Positions 24,737 to 32,957 of a stretch of 64,000 bases of DNA are shown here, one piece after another. Location: the NCBI GenBank assembly GCA_035524955.1, contig DATLFG010000074.1, forward strand, positions 53,872-117,871, given 5' to 3'. The stretch is from CAMLFJ01 sp035524955. Lineage in GTDB: Bacteria > Methylomirabilota > Methylomirabilia > Rokubacteriales > CSP1-6. The notes below the pieces were generated by a model. That model had not been told where the DNA came from. It did no database searches and saw nothing but the letters and a program-made list of their open reading frames with translations. The translations under genes were made by a program, and so were the position numbers. The stretch's first letter is position 1, and each line of letters opens with the position of its first letter.

Positions 24737-26190
24737 GGGTCGACGATCTCCACGATCCGGCTGAGCAGCGTCTGGACCGGCGCGGGCAGCATGACGCCGA
24801 GGACGAGGAGGGCCGTCACGCAGACGCCGAGCGGGATCAGTGGCCAGGGGCTCCCCTCGCCGACCCGCACGCCCGCGGTGGGCACGCCATAGAGCATCCG
24901 GTTGAGGTGGCCGATCATCGAGACGAAGGCCACCGCGAGCAGGGCCAGGACGAGCCCCATGAGCCACGGCCGGCCCGCGACGAAGCCCGCCCGGAAGAGC
25001 GCGAACTCCGAGATGAACAGGCCGAAGGGGGGCAGGCCGATGACGGCCAGCACCCCCGCCGCGAACAGGCCGCCCGTCCACGGCATGACCTTGAGGAGCC
25101 CCGACACCCGGTCGATCTCGGCGGTGCCATACCGGTGCAGCACCCGGCCGGCCAGGAAGAACATCATCGACTTCGCGAGCGTGTGGTTGAGCAGGTGCAG
25201 CATCGCGGCGAAGGTCCCGAGCGGCCCCAGGGCCAGGCCCACGCAGATCAGCCCGGTATGCTCGATGCTGGAGTACGCGAGCATGCGCTTGTAGTTGCGC
25301 TGGATCACCAGGCTGAACGACGCGATCAGGATCGAGAGGACGCCGAGGGCGATGTAGAGGCCGTCCGTGAACTTCGTCCCCCCCGCCGCGTTCACCACCG
25401 CCTCCCACCGGATCACCGCGTAGAGGGCGACCGCCAGCAGCACACCGGACATCATGGCCGACAGGGGTGCCGGCGCCTCCGAATGGGCATCCGGGAGCCA
25501 GGTGTGCATGGGCGCGAGGCCCGCCTTGGTGCCGTATCCGACCAGGATGAAGACGAACGCGAGCTGGATGATCTCGGGGTGCAGCTGGGGCGCCGCCGCC
25601 ATCAGCACCGTCCAGTTGAGCGCCGCGGGCTGGCGGCCGGCGAGGCTGACGAAGTCGAAGTACCCGAGGACGGTTCCGCCGAAGGCGAGCGCGATGCCGA
25701 TGGATCCGATCAGGATGTACTTCCACGAGGCCTCGACGGAGGCCTTCGTCACGTGGAGCGGGATCAGCATGGCGGACGTGATCGTGGTCGCCTCGATGGC
25801 GATCCACATGAACCCGACGTTGTTCGAGGTCACCGCGAACAGCATCGTGAACGTGAACAGGTTGCCGAAGATCCGGAACCGGCGCGCCTGCGCGGCATCG
25901 TAGCCGTCGTCCGCTCCCATCCCGGGTCCGAGCCACGCGGCCAGCGCGCCGACCACGCTCACGCACAGCGCGAGCAGGGTGGAGAGCGCGTCGGCCCGCA
26001 AGAACTCCCCGGGGCCCGAGGTCAGGACGTCTCCCGCCAGGATGTGGCTCCAGAGGGTGACCGCCGCGCCGATGGAGCCCAGGGACAGCAGGGCGTTGAC
26101 CCACCCGACGAAGCGCCGGTAGGGCCTCACCGCCGCCGCCAGCAGCGCGGCCAGGAGGGGCGGCCCCAACAGCATCGCGAATGCGTTCAC
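24733..26190 (-). CDS. Antiporter-like membrane subunit (HyfF/NuoN-like)
   Basis: The 485-residue multi-helix protein of the proton-antiporter-like family has about 14 membrane segments. Key conserved segments are the glutamate helix WIAIEATTITSAMLIPL, the lysine/histidine region LVGYGTKAGLAPMHTWLPDAH, and YSSIEHTGLICVGLALG. It would form one of the ion-translocating modules of the complex. It follows the HyfE-like gene by 6 bases and overlaps the large-subunit gene by 4. Length matches HyfF. The ion (H+ or Na+) cannot be told. Confidence 0.87.
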   Translation of the reverse strand: MNAFAMLLGPPLLAALLAAAVRPYRRFVGWVNALLSLGSIGAAVTLWSHILAGDVLTSGPGEFLRADALSTLLALCVSVVGALAAWLGPGMGADDGYDAAQARRFRIFGNLFTFTMLFAVTSNNVGFMWIAIEATTITSAMLIPLHVTKASVEASWKYILIGSIGIALAFGGTVLGYFDFVSLAGRQPAALNWTVLMAAAPQLHPEIIQLAFVFILVGYGTKAGLAPMHTWLPDAHSEAPAPLSAMMSGVLLAVALYAVIRWEAVVNAAGGTKFTDGLYIALGVLSILIASFSLVIQRNYKRMLAYSSIEHTGLICVGLALGPLGTFAAMLHLLNHTLAKSMMFFLAGRVLHRYGTAEIDRVSGLLKVMPWTGGLFAAGVLAVIGLPPFGLFISEFALFRAGFVAGRPWLMGLVLALLAVAFVSMIGHLNRMLYGVPTAGVRVGEGSPWPLIPLGVCVTALLVLGVMLPAPVQTLLSRIVEIVDP

Positions 26191-26196
26191 GGGGCC

Positions 26197-26853
26197 TCAG
26201 TGCTTGAGACGATTGAGCTGCTCGACGTCGATGCTCTCGAACGTCTCGTGGATCTGGTAGATGAAGATCTGCATGACGAGGAACCCCATGAGGATGTCCA
26301 GGAACACCCCGAGCTCGACGATCAACGGGATCCCGTACGTTCCCAGGACGGCCAGCAGGGCGAGCCCGTTCTCGAGCATCAGAAAGCCGATGACCTGGGT
26401 CAGCGCCTTCTTGCGGCTGATCACGACGAACAGGCTCACGAGGACGAGTCCCATCGCCAGCGGCATCCCCGCCCGGGTCGGCAGCTGACTCAGCGCCACG
26501 AGCGGCCGGGTGATGGCGTAGCCGAAGAGCACGAGCAGCCCGGCGATCACCAGCGATGTCGCGGTGTTCACGTACGGCTCCAGCTCCCGCTCCGCCGCGA
26601 ACCGGCGCTCCATGCGCCTCAAGAGACGGGGGATCAGCAGCCCCTTGAGGAGGAACAGGGCGGCCGCGACCCAGTAGAGCTCGTGGTCGTCCCCGAAGTA
26701 GGCCACGATCGCGGTCACCACCGACAGCACCACGGACTGCCAGGTGAAGGCGCTGATGTAGGCGGTGACGCCGCGCCGCCAGAGCAGGATGAGCCCGAAG
26801 ATCAACACCAGGCTGGACCCGAGAACACAGAGCTGGGAGAAGACGCCGTCCAT
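26197..26853 (-). CDS. Small membrane subunit (HyfE-like)
   Basis: The 218-residue protein has six or seven hydrophobic segments. The HyfE features are LFLLKGLLIPRLLRRME, FVVISRKKALTQVIGFLMLENGLALLAVL and a terminal NuoK-like half with LDILMGFLVMQIFI. HyfE-type subunits combine NuoK-like helices with an N-terminal extension and lie between the antiporter modules. The gene is 3 bases after the HyfC-like stop and 6 before the HyfF-like start, so it is tightly operonic. Confidence 0.87.
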   Translation of the reverse strand: MDGVFSQLCVLGSSLVLIFGLILLWRRGVTAYISAFTWQSVVLSVVTAIVAYFGDDHELYWVAAALFLLKGLLIPRLLRRMERRFAAERELEPYVNTATSLVIAGLLVLFGYAITRPLVALSQLPTRAGMPLAMGLVLVSLFVVISRKKALTQVIGFLMLENGLALLAVLGTYGIPLIVELGVFLDILMGFLVMQIFIYQIHETFESIDVEQLNRLKH

Positions 26854-26856
26854 GGC

Positions 26857-27798
26857 CTACCTCAGGAGGAACGATGAGGTGACCGCGAGCAGCGCCAGCA
26901 CGAAGGAGGCGGCCAGCAGCTCGGGCACCCGGAAGAGGCGGAGCTTCGCGATGCGGATCTCGAGCACCGCGACCGCTCCCGCCAGGACGATCAGCTTGGC
27001 CAGCAGGCTGCCCACCGCGACCGCGAGCGAGACCGGGGTGACCGTCACCGCCACCCCCCAGGGGACGAAGAGGTTGCCGAGCAGCGAGAAGAAGATCAGC
27101 AGCTTCAGCGCGGCCGCCCACTCGATGAGGGCGAGGTAGCGCCCGGAGTACTCCAGGATCATCGCCTCGTGGATCATCGTCAGCTCGAGGTGCGTCGCCG
27201 GATTGTCGACCGGCAGGCGGCCGGTCTCGGCGAGGGTCACGATGAACAGCGCGCCGAAGGCGAGCAGGTGGCCGGGACTCACGGACGTCCCGGGATCGGC
27301 CATGGTTCGCGCCACGATCTGGCCGAGATTGGTGGAGCCGGCCCCCAGGGCGAGGGCGAAGATGGCCAGCGCGATGGTCGGCTCGGCGAGGGCTGCCACC
27401 GTCATCTCGCGGCTGGCTCCCATCCCGCCGAACGGCGAGCCGGGGTCGAGGCCGGCGAGCGAGAGAAAGAAGGCCCCGAGCAGCAGGAGGTAGACGACGA
27501 CCAGCAGATCGCCGACCCCGTCGAACGGCAGGGGCACCGCGAGGATCGGCACGAGGAACGTGACCGCCACCGTGCTCGCGAAGACGACGAAGGGTGCGGC
27601 GCGGAACAGCCAGGACGCGTTGCTCGAGACGACGACTTCCTTCTGGAAGAGCTTCGCCAGCTCCGAGTACGGCTGCCAGACCGGAGCGCCGCGCCGGTTC
27701 TGCAGGCGCGCCTTCATCCAGCGGAGCAGCCCGACCAGACCGGGCGCCAGCAGGAGCGCCAGCGCCGCCTGCGCCACCTCGAGCACGTATCCGATCAT
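26857..27798 (-). CDS. Quinone/ion channel-forming membrane subunit (HyfC/NuoH-like)
   Basis: The 313-residue membrane subunit belongs to the NuoH/HycD family. Landmarks are RGAPVWQPYSELAKLFQKE near the N-terminus, GMGASREMTVAALAEP, and the conserved loop ETGRLPVDNPATHLELTMIHEAM with its acidic residues, which contact the large subunit. The ATG at 27798 overlaps the HyfB-like TGA (ATGA). In complex I this subunit links the quinone site to the membrane arm; in group-4 complexes it links the hydrogenase to ion pumping. It appears complete. Confidence 0.88.
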   Translation of the reverse strand: MIGYVLEVAQAALALLLAPGLVGLLRWMKARLQNRRGAPVWQPYSELAKLFQKEVVVSSNASWLFRAAPFVVFASTVAVTFLVPILAVPLPFDGVGDLLVVVYLLLLGAFFLSLAGLDPGSPFGGMGASREMTVAALAEPTIALAIFALALGAGSTNLGQIVARTMADPGTSVSPGHLLAFGALFIVTLAETGRLPVDNPATHLELTMIHEAMILEYSGRYLALIEWAAALKLLIFFSLLGNLFVPWGVAVTVTPVSLAVAVGSLLAKLIVLAGAVAVLEIRIAKLRLFRVPELLAASFVLALLAVTSSFLLR

Positions 27799-29819
27799 CT
27801 CCACCACCGGGCCAGGGTGAGAAGGACCAGGAAGGCTAGCGTCAGGTAGAAGAGGTAGAGGTGCAGCGAGCCCCCCTGCAGATGGCGGACCCAGGTCGCC
27901 GCGCGGTGCAAGACGTGCAACGGGCGATCGTAGAGGAGTCGCTCGAGCCACGGGCGGATCTCGCTCCGGTACTCGATCGACTGCACGAAGTACTTCGAGG
28001 CCGGATGGAAGTCGATGGACAGATCCTGGGTCGGCCGGTACAGCTCGGCGAAGACGCGCCGCAGGGGCTCCGCGAAGGCGGTCGCGGTGTACTCCATCCG
28101 GGGGGTCTGTCCGATCCGGCCGCAGCCCCACGTGTCCCCCACGCGCAGCCGCCGATCGGCGCCCAGGCCCCGGAGGACGAGAAGGACCAGCGCCACCAGC
28201 AGCACGAGCCCGAGGGCCAGGAGGGGCGCCGACCACCGACCGGACGTGCCCGGGACCTGGAGCGGCAGGGCCAGCGTGAAGCCCATCGCGGTGGGAGCGA
28301 CGCCGCCGAGCCCCGCGAGACTCGATCCGAGGACGGGGACGACCGCGAACGGCGCCAGCCCGAGCGCCACGCACGCCACCGCCAGCGTCGCCATTCCCGC
28401 CTGCATGGACCACGGGGCCTCGTGGGCGTGCTCGGCCCGGGGAGATCGCGGGATGGCGAGAAACGTGATCCCGAAGGCCTTGACGAAGCACGCGGCGGCG
28501 AGACCGCTGCTGAGGGCGAGCATGGCCACCGCGATCGGCATGACGATCGCCACCTCGGGCTGCGGGATCGCCGACCCGCCGAGCAGCGTCTGGAACACCA
28601 GCCATTCGGAGGCGAACCCGTTGAGCGGCGGCAGGGCCGAGATCGCGCACGCGCCCAAGAGGAAGAAGACCGCGGTGCGGGGCATCCGCTTGATCAGCCC
28701 GCCCATCTCCTCCATGTTGCGGGTGCCCGTCGCGTGCAGCACCGAGCCCGCGCCGAGGAAGAGCAGTCCCTTGAAGCACGCGTGGTTGACCGTATGGTAG
28801 AGGCCGCTGACCACCCCCAGGGTGGCCAGCGTGGTCAGCCCGTAGCTCTGGAACATCAGGCCCGCGCCGATGCCGATGAAGATGATCCCGATGTTCTCGA
28901 CCGAGTGATAGGCGAGCAGCCGCTTGAGGTCGTGCTCCATCAGCGCGTAGAGCACGCCGAGCAGCGCCGAGACGGTACCCACGCCGAGCACGAGGCCGCC
29001 CCACCAGGCGGGGCCGCCCACCAGCAGGTCGATCGTCACCCGGAGGAGCCCGTACACCCCCATCTTGATCACGACGCCGGACATCAAGGCCGACACGTGG
29101 CTCGGGGCGACCGGATGCGCCATCGGCAGCCACACGTGCAGCGGGGCGATCCCCGCCTTGGTGCCGAAGCCGAGGAGCGCCAGCGCGAAGGCCGCGTCCC
29201 GGGTTCCGGCACTCAGGGACGCCGATCGCATCCCGGCGAAGGAGGTGGTCAGGTCGCCCGCGGACAGCAGCAAGAACATCGCCACGAGCGCGGCGAAGCC
29301 GGCATGCGTGACCGCGATGTACCACTGCGCGGCGCGCACCGTCCCCGGACCGTCGTGCTCGGTGAGCACCATGGAATACGTCGAGAGCGACATGACCTCC
29401 CAGGCGAGGAGGAAGGTCAGGGCGTTGTCGGCCATGACCTGGACGCTCAGCGACAGCAGCAGGACGTTCAGCATCGCGCCGAGCAGTCGGAGCGAGTAGC
29501 GCCCCTCGTACGCCGCCGAGTAGCCGAAGCCGTACACCGTCACCGCGGCGCCGACCAGTCCGATGACGACGAGGAAGAAGGCGCTCAGGCCGTCGATGCG
29601 GAGCGCGAGCCCGGTCAGCGGCAGGAACGCCGCGCTGACGGCCGGCACGGCCCCGGTGCCCAGGCAGACGCCGCCGAGCCCCGCGGCGGCCAGGGCCCCC
29701 GTGAATCCGCCGGCGGCCACGAGCCCGCGCCCGAGCGCGCGGCGGGTCGCGAGCGCGGCGACGGCGCCGATGGCATGCGCGACGAGGAGCACGGCGAGCA
29801 GGAGATCCGTGAGCGCCAT
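27795..29819 (-). CDS. Large antiporter-like membrane subunit (HyfB-like)
   Basis: The 674-residue protein has about 15-16 helices. The antiporter core is marked by LAWEVMSLSTYSMV, FGTKAGIAPLHVWLPMAHP, YHSVENIGIIFIGIG and NHACFKGLLFLGAGSVL. The HyfB-type C-terminal extension includes GDTWGCGRIGQTPRMEYTATA. Length equals that of HyfB/HycC. The ATG at 29819 comes 1 base after the stop of a 69-codon gene whose product resembles this protein's own first two helices. It is the distal ion-pumping module of the complex. Confidence 0.88.
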   Translation of the reverse strand: MALTDLLLAVLLVAHAIGAVAALATRRALGRGLVAAGGFTGALAAAGLGGVCLGTGAVPAVSAAFLPLTGLALRIDGLSAFFLVVIGLVGAAVTVYGFGYSAAYEGRYSLRLLGAMLNVLLLSLSVQVMADNALTFLLAWEVMSLSTYSMVLTEHDGPGTVRAAQWYIAVTHAGFAALVAMFLLLSAGDLTTSFAGMRSASLSAGTRDAAFALALLGFGTKAGIAPLHVWLPMAHPVAPSHVSALMSGVVIKMGVYGLLRVTIDLLVGGPAWWGGLVLGVGTVSALLGVLYALMEHDLKRLLAYHSVENIGIIFIGIGAGLMFQSYGLTTLATLGVVSGLYHTVNHACFKGLLFLGAGSVLHATGTRNMEEMGGLIKRMPRTAVFFLLGACAISALPPLNGFASEWLVFQTLLGGSAIPQPEVAIVMPIAVAMLALSSGLAAACFVKAFGITFLAIPRSPRAEHAHEAPWSMQAGMATLAVACVALGLAPFAVVPVLGSSLAGLGGVAPTAMGFTLALPLQVPGTSGRWSAPLLALGLVLLVALVLLVLRGLGADRRLRVGDTWGCGRIGQTPRMEYTATAFAEPLRRVFAELYRPTQDLSIDFHPASKYFVQSIEYRSEIRPWLERLLYDRPLHVLHRAATWVRHLQGGSLHLYLFYLTLAFLVLLTLARWWR

Positions 29820-29820
29820 C

Positions 29821-30030
29821 TCACATCTGCCGCACGAGGAGCGCGGGCACCTCCAGGACGAACGGCGCGCCGGTGGTGAAGACCTCGAGGGCGAGGCCGA
29901 GCCCCGCCCCGCCGCCCACCACCGCCCCCGCCGCGACCAGGCGGCGCGCGAGGCCACCGCCCGCGGTCAGCACCGCGACGGCGGCCCCGACCCCGTACCC
30001 GGCAACCATGAGCCCGAACAGGAACGTCAT
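29821..30030 (-). CDS. 69-residue two-helix mini-subunit resembling the HyfB N-terminus
   Basis: The ATG at 30030 starts a hydrophobic 69-residue protein with two membrane segments. By eye GYGVGAAVAVLTAGGGLARR and the following helix line up with residues 14-60 of the next gene (AIGAVAALATRRALGRG and onward), including the shared ARRLVAAG / GRGLVAAG turn. It could be a duplicated N-terminus retained as a small accessory subunit. It sits inside the operon, 34 bases after the small-subunit stop and 1 base before the HyfB-like start. No family is recognised. Confidence 0.6.
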   Translation of the reverse strand: MTFLFGLMVAGYGVGAAVAVLTAGGGLARRLVAAGAVVGGGAGLGLALEVFTTGAPFVLEVPALLVRQM

Positions 30031-30064
30031 TCCGCCGATGCTCCGAGGGTCGATGCTCCGGCGC

Positions 30065-30574
30065 TCATCGGCGGCGGCCGATGGCGGCCAGAATGCCCTG
30101 CAGGATGGCCACCGGCTCCGGCGGGCAACCGTCCACGAAGGCGTCGACCGGGATGATCTGGTCGACGCTGCCCGCGACGGCGTAGCTGCCCTTGAAGACC
30201 CCGCACGTCCGGGCGCAGTCCCCCACCGCCACCACCAGCTTCGGCGCGGGAGTGGCCTCGTAGGTCTTCACCAGCGGCACGGCCATGTTGCGGGTCACCG
30301 GCCCCGTGACCAGGAGCATGTCGGCGTGGCGGGGTGAAGCCACGAAGTGGACCCCGAAGCGCTCGCTGTCGTACACGGGGCTCATGAGCCCGGTGATCTC
30401 GAGCTCACAGCCGTTGCACGAGCCCGCGTCCACCTCCCGGATCGCGAGCGCGCGGCCGAAGAGGCGGCGGGCCCGCCCATCGACCTCGTGCAGCAGGCGG
30501 ATGATCTCGTCCCCGCCCGGCGGCAGGGGCTCGGTGGCGAGGCCGATCCGGAGGATCTTGGAGAAGAGGCGCAC
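30065..30574 (-). CDS. Iron-sulfur small subunit (HyfI/NuoB-like)
   Basis: The 169-residue NuoB-type subunit carries one [4Fe-4S] cluster. Its ligands are visible as C53 and C56 (GSCNGCELEI), C120 (VGDC) and C150 (DGCPPEP). A fifth cysteine is at 124. The GTG at 30574 comes a single base after the regulator's TGA, so the two are tightly coupled; an upstream frame overlaps the regulator gene and is not family-like. It would receive electrons from, or give them to, the large subunit. No NuoI/HyfH-type two-cluster ferredoxin gene is present in the operon, which is unusual. Confidence 0.87.
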   Translation of the reverse strand: MRLFSKILRIGLATEPLPPGGDEIIRLLHEVDGRARRLFGRALAIREVDAGSCNGCELEITGLMSPVYDSERFGVHFVASPRHADMLLVTGPVTRNMAVPLVKTYEATPAPKLVVAVGDCARTCGVFKGSYAVAGSVDQIIPVDAFVDGCPPEPVAILQGILAAIGRRR

Positions 30575-30575
30575 G

Positions 30576-30929
30576 TCAGCGGCGCCGGGATTCTCGGCGC
30601 AGCTCCCGGAGCATCGTCTGCGTGCCGATGAGGTGGTTGTCGAAGATCCGGCGGGTGACGTCCAGCAGGTCCCGGAGGGAGGCGTCACGAACGGTGTAGC
30701 GCACCGCCGTACCCTCCTTGCGGGCCTCCACGATGTTCTTGGCCCTCAGCACGGCGAGCTGCTGCGAGACGGTGGGCTGGTCGACCCCGAGGGCGTCCTG
30801 GAGCTCGTGCACGCTCCGACCGCCCCGGACGAGGATCTCGAGGATTCGGATGCGGACCGGGTGGGCGAGGGCCTTGAAGAACTCCGCCTTGAAGATCTGG
30901 AGCTGCCCGCCGCGGGGCGCCGGTTTCAC
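30576..30929 (-). CDS. ArsR-family winged-helix regulator of the Ehr-like operon
   Basis: The 117-residue ArsR/SmtB-fold protein has FFKALAHPVRIRILEILVRGG, the recognition helix region ALGVDQPTVSQQLAVLRAKNIVEARKEG and the wing TAVRYTVRD. It contains no cysteine at all, so it cannot use the thiol metal or redox sites of classical ArsR/SmtB sensors. The GTG start at 30929 abuts a perfect palindrome that also contains the -10 box. It probably represses its own operon. The next gene begins one base after its stop. Confidence 0.88.
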   Translation of the reverse strand: MKPAPRGGQLQIFKAEFFKALAHPVRIRILEILVRGGRSVHELQDALGVDQPTVSQQLAVLRAKNIVEARKEGTAVRYTVRDASLRDLLDVTRRIFDNHLIGTQTMLRELRRESRRR

Positions 30930-30951
30930 ATATTCCTATATATAGGAATAT
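30930..30951. promoter_or_regulatory. Perfect 22-bp AT-rich palindrome, probable ArsR operator
   Basis: ATATTCCTATA followed by its exact complement TATAGGAATAT makes a perfect dyad directly next to the regulator's GTG. It is almost free of G and C in a 70% GC window. Size and symmetry fit an ArsR dimer site. The AGGA in its proximal arm (5 bases before GTG) could also serve as ribosome site. Confidence 0.75.
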
Positions 30952-30965
30952 ATGAGAATCGTCAA
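30937..30965 (-). promoter_or_regulatory. Sigma-70-type promoter embedded in the palindrome
   Basis: On the minus strand TTGACG (30965-30960) is followed by a 17-base spacer and TATATA (30942-30937). The -10 sits at the centre of the dyad. Only 7 bases (GGAATAT) separate it from the GTG, so transcription should start at or within a base or two of the start codon, giving a leaderless or near-leaderless mRNA. Confidence 0.7.
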
Positions 30966-30979
30966 ATCGGAGCCGGCGC

Positions 30980-32008
30980 TCAGGCGGGCAGGTGCGCGAC
31001 GACGGCGTCGGCGAACTCGGCGGTGCCGAGCGCGCCGCCCAGATCGCGCGTCTTCTGCCCCTGGGCGAGCGCCTGGTTGTACGCGTCCTTGATCCGGCTC
31101 GCGGCCTCCGCGCACGCCGGATCCTCGCGGGTCTCGGCCAGGTAGTTGAGCAGCATCACCGCCGACATCAGCAGCGCGAGCGGATTGGCGAGGTTGCGGC
31201 CCGCGATGTCGGGCGCCGAGCCGTGGACCGCCTCGAAGACCGCGCACCGATCGCCGATGTTCGCGCCCGGCACCACCCCGAGCCCGCCCACCAGCCCCGC
31301 GCCCAGGTCGCTCAGCACGTCGCCGTAGAGGTTCTCGAGCAGGAGCAGGTCGAAGCGCGTGGGGTCCTGCACCAGTGCCATGCAGCCGGCGTCGATGATC
31401 ATCTCCTGGTAGCCGATCTCGGAGAACTCGGCGTCGTGCACGGCCCGGGCGCACCGGATGAACATCCCGTCGGTGAGCTTCATGATATTGGCCTTGTGGA
31501 AGACCGTGACCTTCTTGCGCCCGCGCTGGCGCGCGTAGCGGAAGCCCCAGCGCGCGATCCGCGTGCACGCCGTCTCGGTGGCCACCTTGGTGGTGGTCAC
31601 CACCCCGGGAGCCAGCGTGGCCTCGATGCCCGAGTAGAGGCCCTCGGTGTTCTCGCGCACGATGACGAGATCCACCCCGACGAACCGGGTGGGCACCCCC
31701 TCCAGGTTCCGCACCGGCCGTACCGCCGCGTAGAGATCGAGCTCCCGGCGCAGGCGCACGTTGATCGAGGTGAAGCCCTCGCCGATCGGCGTGGTGCACG
31801 GCCCCTTGAGCGCGACCTGGTGCCGGGTGATCGCCTCCAGCGTCTCCCGGGGCAGCGCGTCCTGGCCCCGCTCCAGTGCGGCCAGGCCCGCGCGGCTCTC
31901 CACCCACTCCACCGGCGCACCCGCCGCGCCGAGGATGCGACAGACCGCGGCGGTCACCTCCGGCCCGATGCCGTCACCGGGGATGAGCACGACCGGATGG
32001 CGGGCCAT
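30980..32008 (-). CDS. NAD-dependent isocitrate/3-isopropylmalate-type dehydrogenase
   Basis: The 342-residue beta-decarboxylating dehydrogenase has the N-terminal IPGDGIGPEV, substrate-binding RENTEGLYSGIE, VTVFHKANIMKLTDG (Tyr/Lys region) and the cofactor segment FEAVHGSAPDIAGRNLANP. The latter's Asp/Ala context fits NAD rather than NADP. It most resembles NAD-isocitrate dehydrogenases of the IDH3 type. Homoisocitrate or isopropylmalate cannot be excluded. The ATG at 32008 begins the family N-terminus. It is divergent from purC across an 88-bp gap. Confidence 0.85.
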   Translation of the reverse strand: MARHPVVLIPGDGIGPEVTAAVCRILGAAGAPVEWVESRAGLAALERGQDALPRETLEAITRHQVALKGPCTTPIGEGFTSINVRLRRELDLYAAVRPVRNLEGVPTRFVGVDLVIVRENTEGLYSGIEATLAPGVVTTTKVATETACTRIARWGFRYARQRGRKKVTVFHKANIMKLTDGMFIRCARAVHDAEFSEIGYQEMIIDAGCMALVQDPTRFDLLLLENLYGDVLSDLGAGLVGGLGVVPGANIGDRCAVFEAVHGSAPDIAGRNLANPLALLMSAVMLLNYLAETREDPACAEAASRIKDAYNQALAQGQKTRDLGGALGTAEFADAVVAHLPA

Positions 32009-32096
32009 GCATCCATTGTACGCGCCCGGCGCGCCCGCGCCGCGAAGCCCCCGCCCCCGGCCGTATGCTAGAGTGCGCGGCAGGGAGGGCGACATC

Positions 32097-32957
32097 ATGG
32101 CGGACGCGGTACATCTGGGCAGCGGCAAGGTCCGCGAGCTCTACGCCCTCGACGATGAGCGGCTGCTCCTCGTCGCCTCCGACCGGATCTCGACCTTCGA
32201 CGTGATCCTGCCCACCGAGATTCCCGACAAGGGCCGGGTGCTGACCGGCCTCGCCGCCTTCTGGTTCGTCCGCACCCGCGCCATCGCCCCGAACCACCTG
32301 CTCGCGGTCCGGCCCGACGGCCGGTCGACCGAGTGCCGGCGGCTCGCGATGCTGCCGATCGAGTGCGTGGTGCGGGGCTATCTGTCCGGCTCCGGCTGGA
32401 AGGACTACGGCCAGACCGGGGGAGTCTCGGGCCACCGGCTCCCGAAGGGCCTGCGCGAGTCGGACCGGCTGCCCGAGCCGATCTTCACCCCGGCCACCAA
32501 GGCCACGAGCGGCCACGACGAGAACATCTCGGGGGCGCAGGCGGCGGCCCTCGTGGGCGCCGAGCGGTTCGAGGAGGCCGAGCGGCTCTCGATCGCGCTC
32601 TACCGCTTCGCGGCGACCTACGCACTCGAGCGGGGCATCATCATCGCCGACACCAAGTTCGAGTTCGGCGTGGACCGCGAGGGGCGGCTCGTGCTGGGCG
32701 ACGAGGCGCTGACCCCGGACTCCTCGCGCTTCTGGCCCGCCGATCGGTACGCGCCGGGCGGACCGCAGCCCTCCTACGACAAGCAGTTCGTGCGCGATTA
32801 CTGCGAGAAGATCGGCTGGAGCAAGACCTACCCGGGCCCCGAGCTGCCGCCGGACGTGGTCGCCGGCACCCGCCGGCGCTACGTCGAAGCGTTCGAGCAG
32901 CTCACCGGGCTTTCTTTCGACGCCTACCTGACAAACCCCTCCGTCGTCCTGCAGTAA
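32097..32957 (+). CDS. purC: Phosphoribosylaminoimidazole-succinocarboxamide synthase
   Basis: The 286-residue SAICAR synthase of purine synthesis (CAIR + Asp + ATP) shows GSGKVRELYAL, the SDRISTFDVILP signature, ECVVRGYLSGSGWKDY, FTPATKA and IIIADTKFEFG. Length and layout are those of the longer, eukaryote-like type. The ATG at 32097 follows GGGAGG; TATGCT at 32064-32069 may be its -10 element. Its last 56 bases overlap the end of the convergent hydantoinase B gene. Confidence 0.93.
   Translation: MADAVHLGSGKVRELYALDDERLLLVASDRISTFDVILPTEIPDKGRVLTGLAAFWFVRTRAIAPNHLLAVRPDGRSTECRRLAMLPIECVVRGYLSGSGWKDYGQTGGVSGHRLPKGLRESDRLPEPIFTPATKATSGHDENISGAQAAALVGAERFEEAERLSIALYRFAATYALERGIIIADTKFEFGVDREGRLVLGDEALTPDSSRFWPADRYAPGGPQPSYDKQFVRDYCEKIGWSKTYPGPELPPDVVAGTRRRYVEAFEQLTGLSFDAYLTNPSVVLQ

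Noticed and set aside
24907..26877. Long plus-strand open frame (656 codons) opposite the HyfE/HyfF-like genes, and a similar 672-codon one at 27861-29879
   Set aside because: They are Arg/Gly/His/Gln-rich antisense shadows caused by high GC. The minus strand has clear complex I-like subunits with good starts and overlaps.
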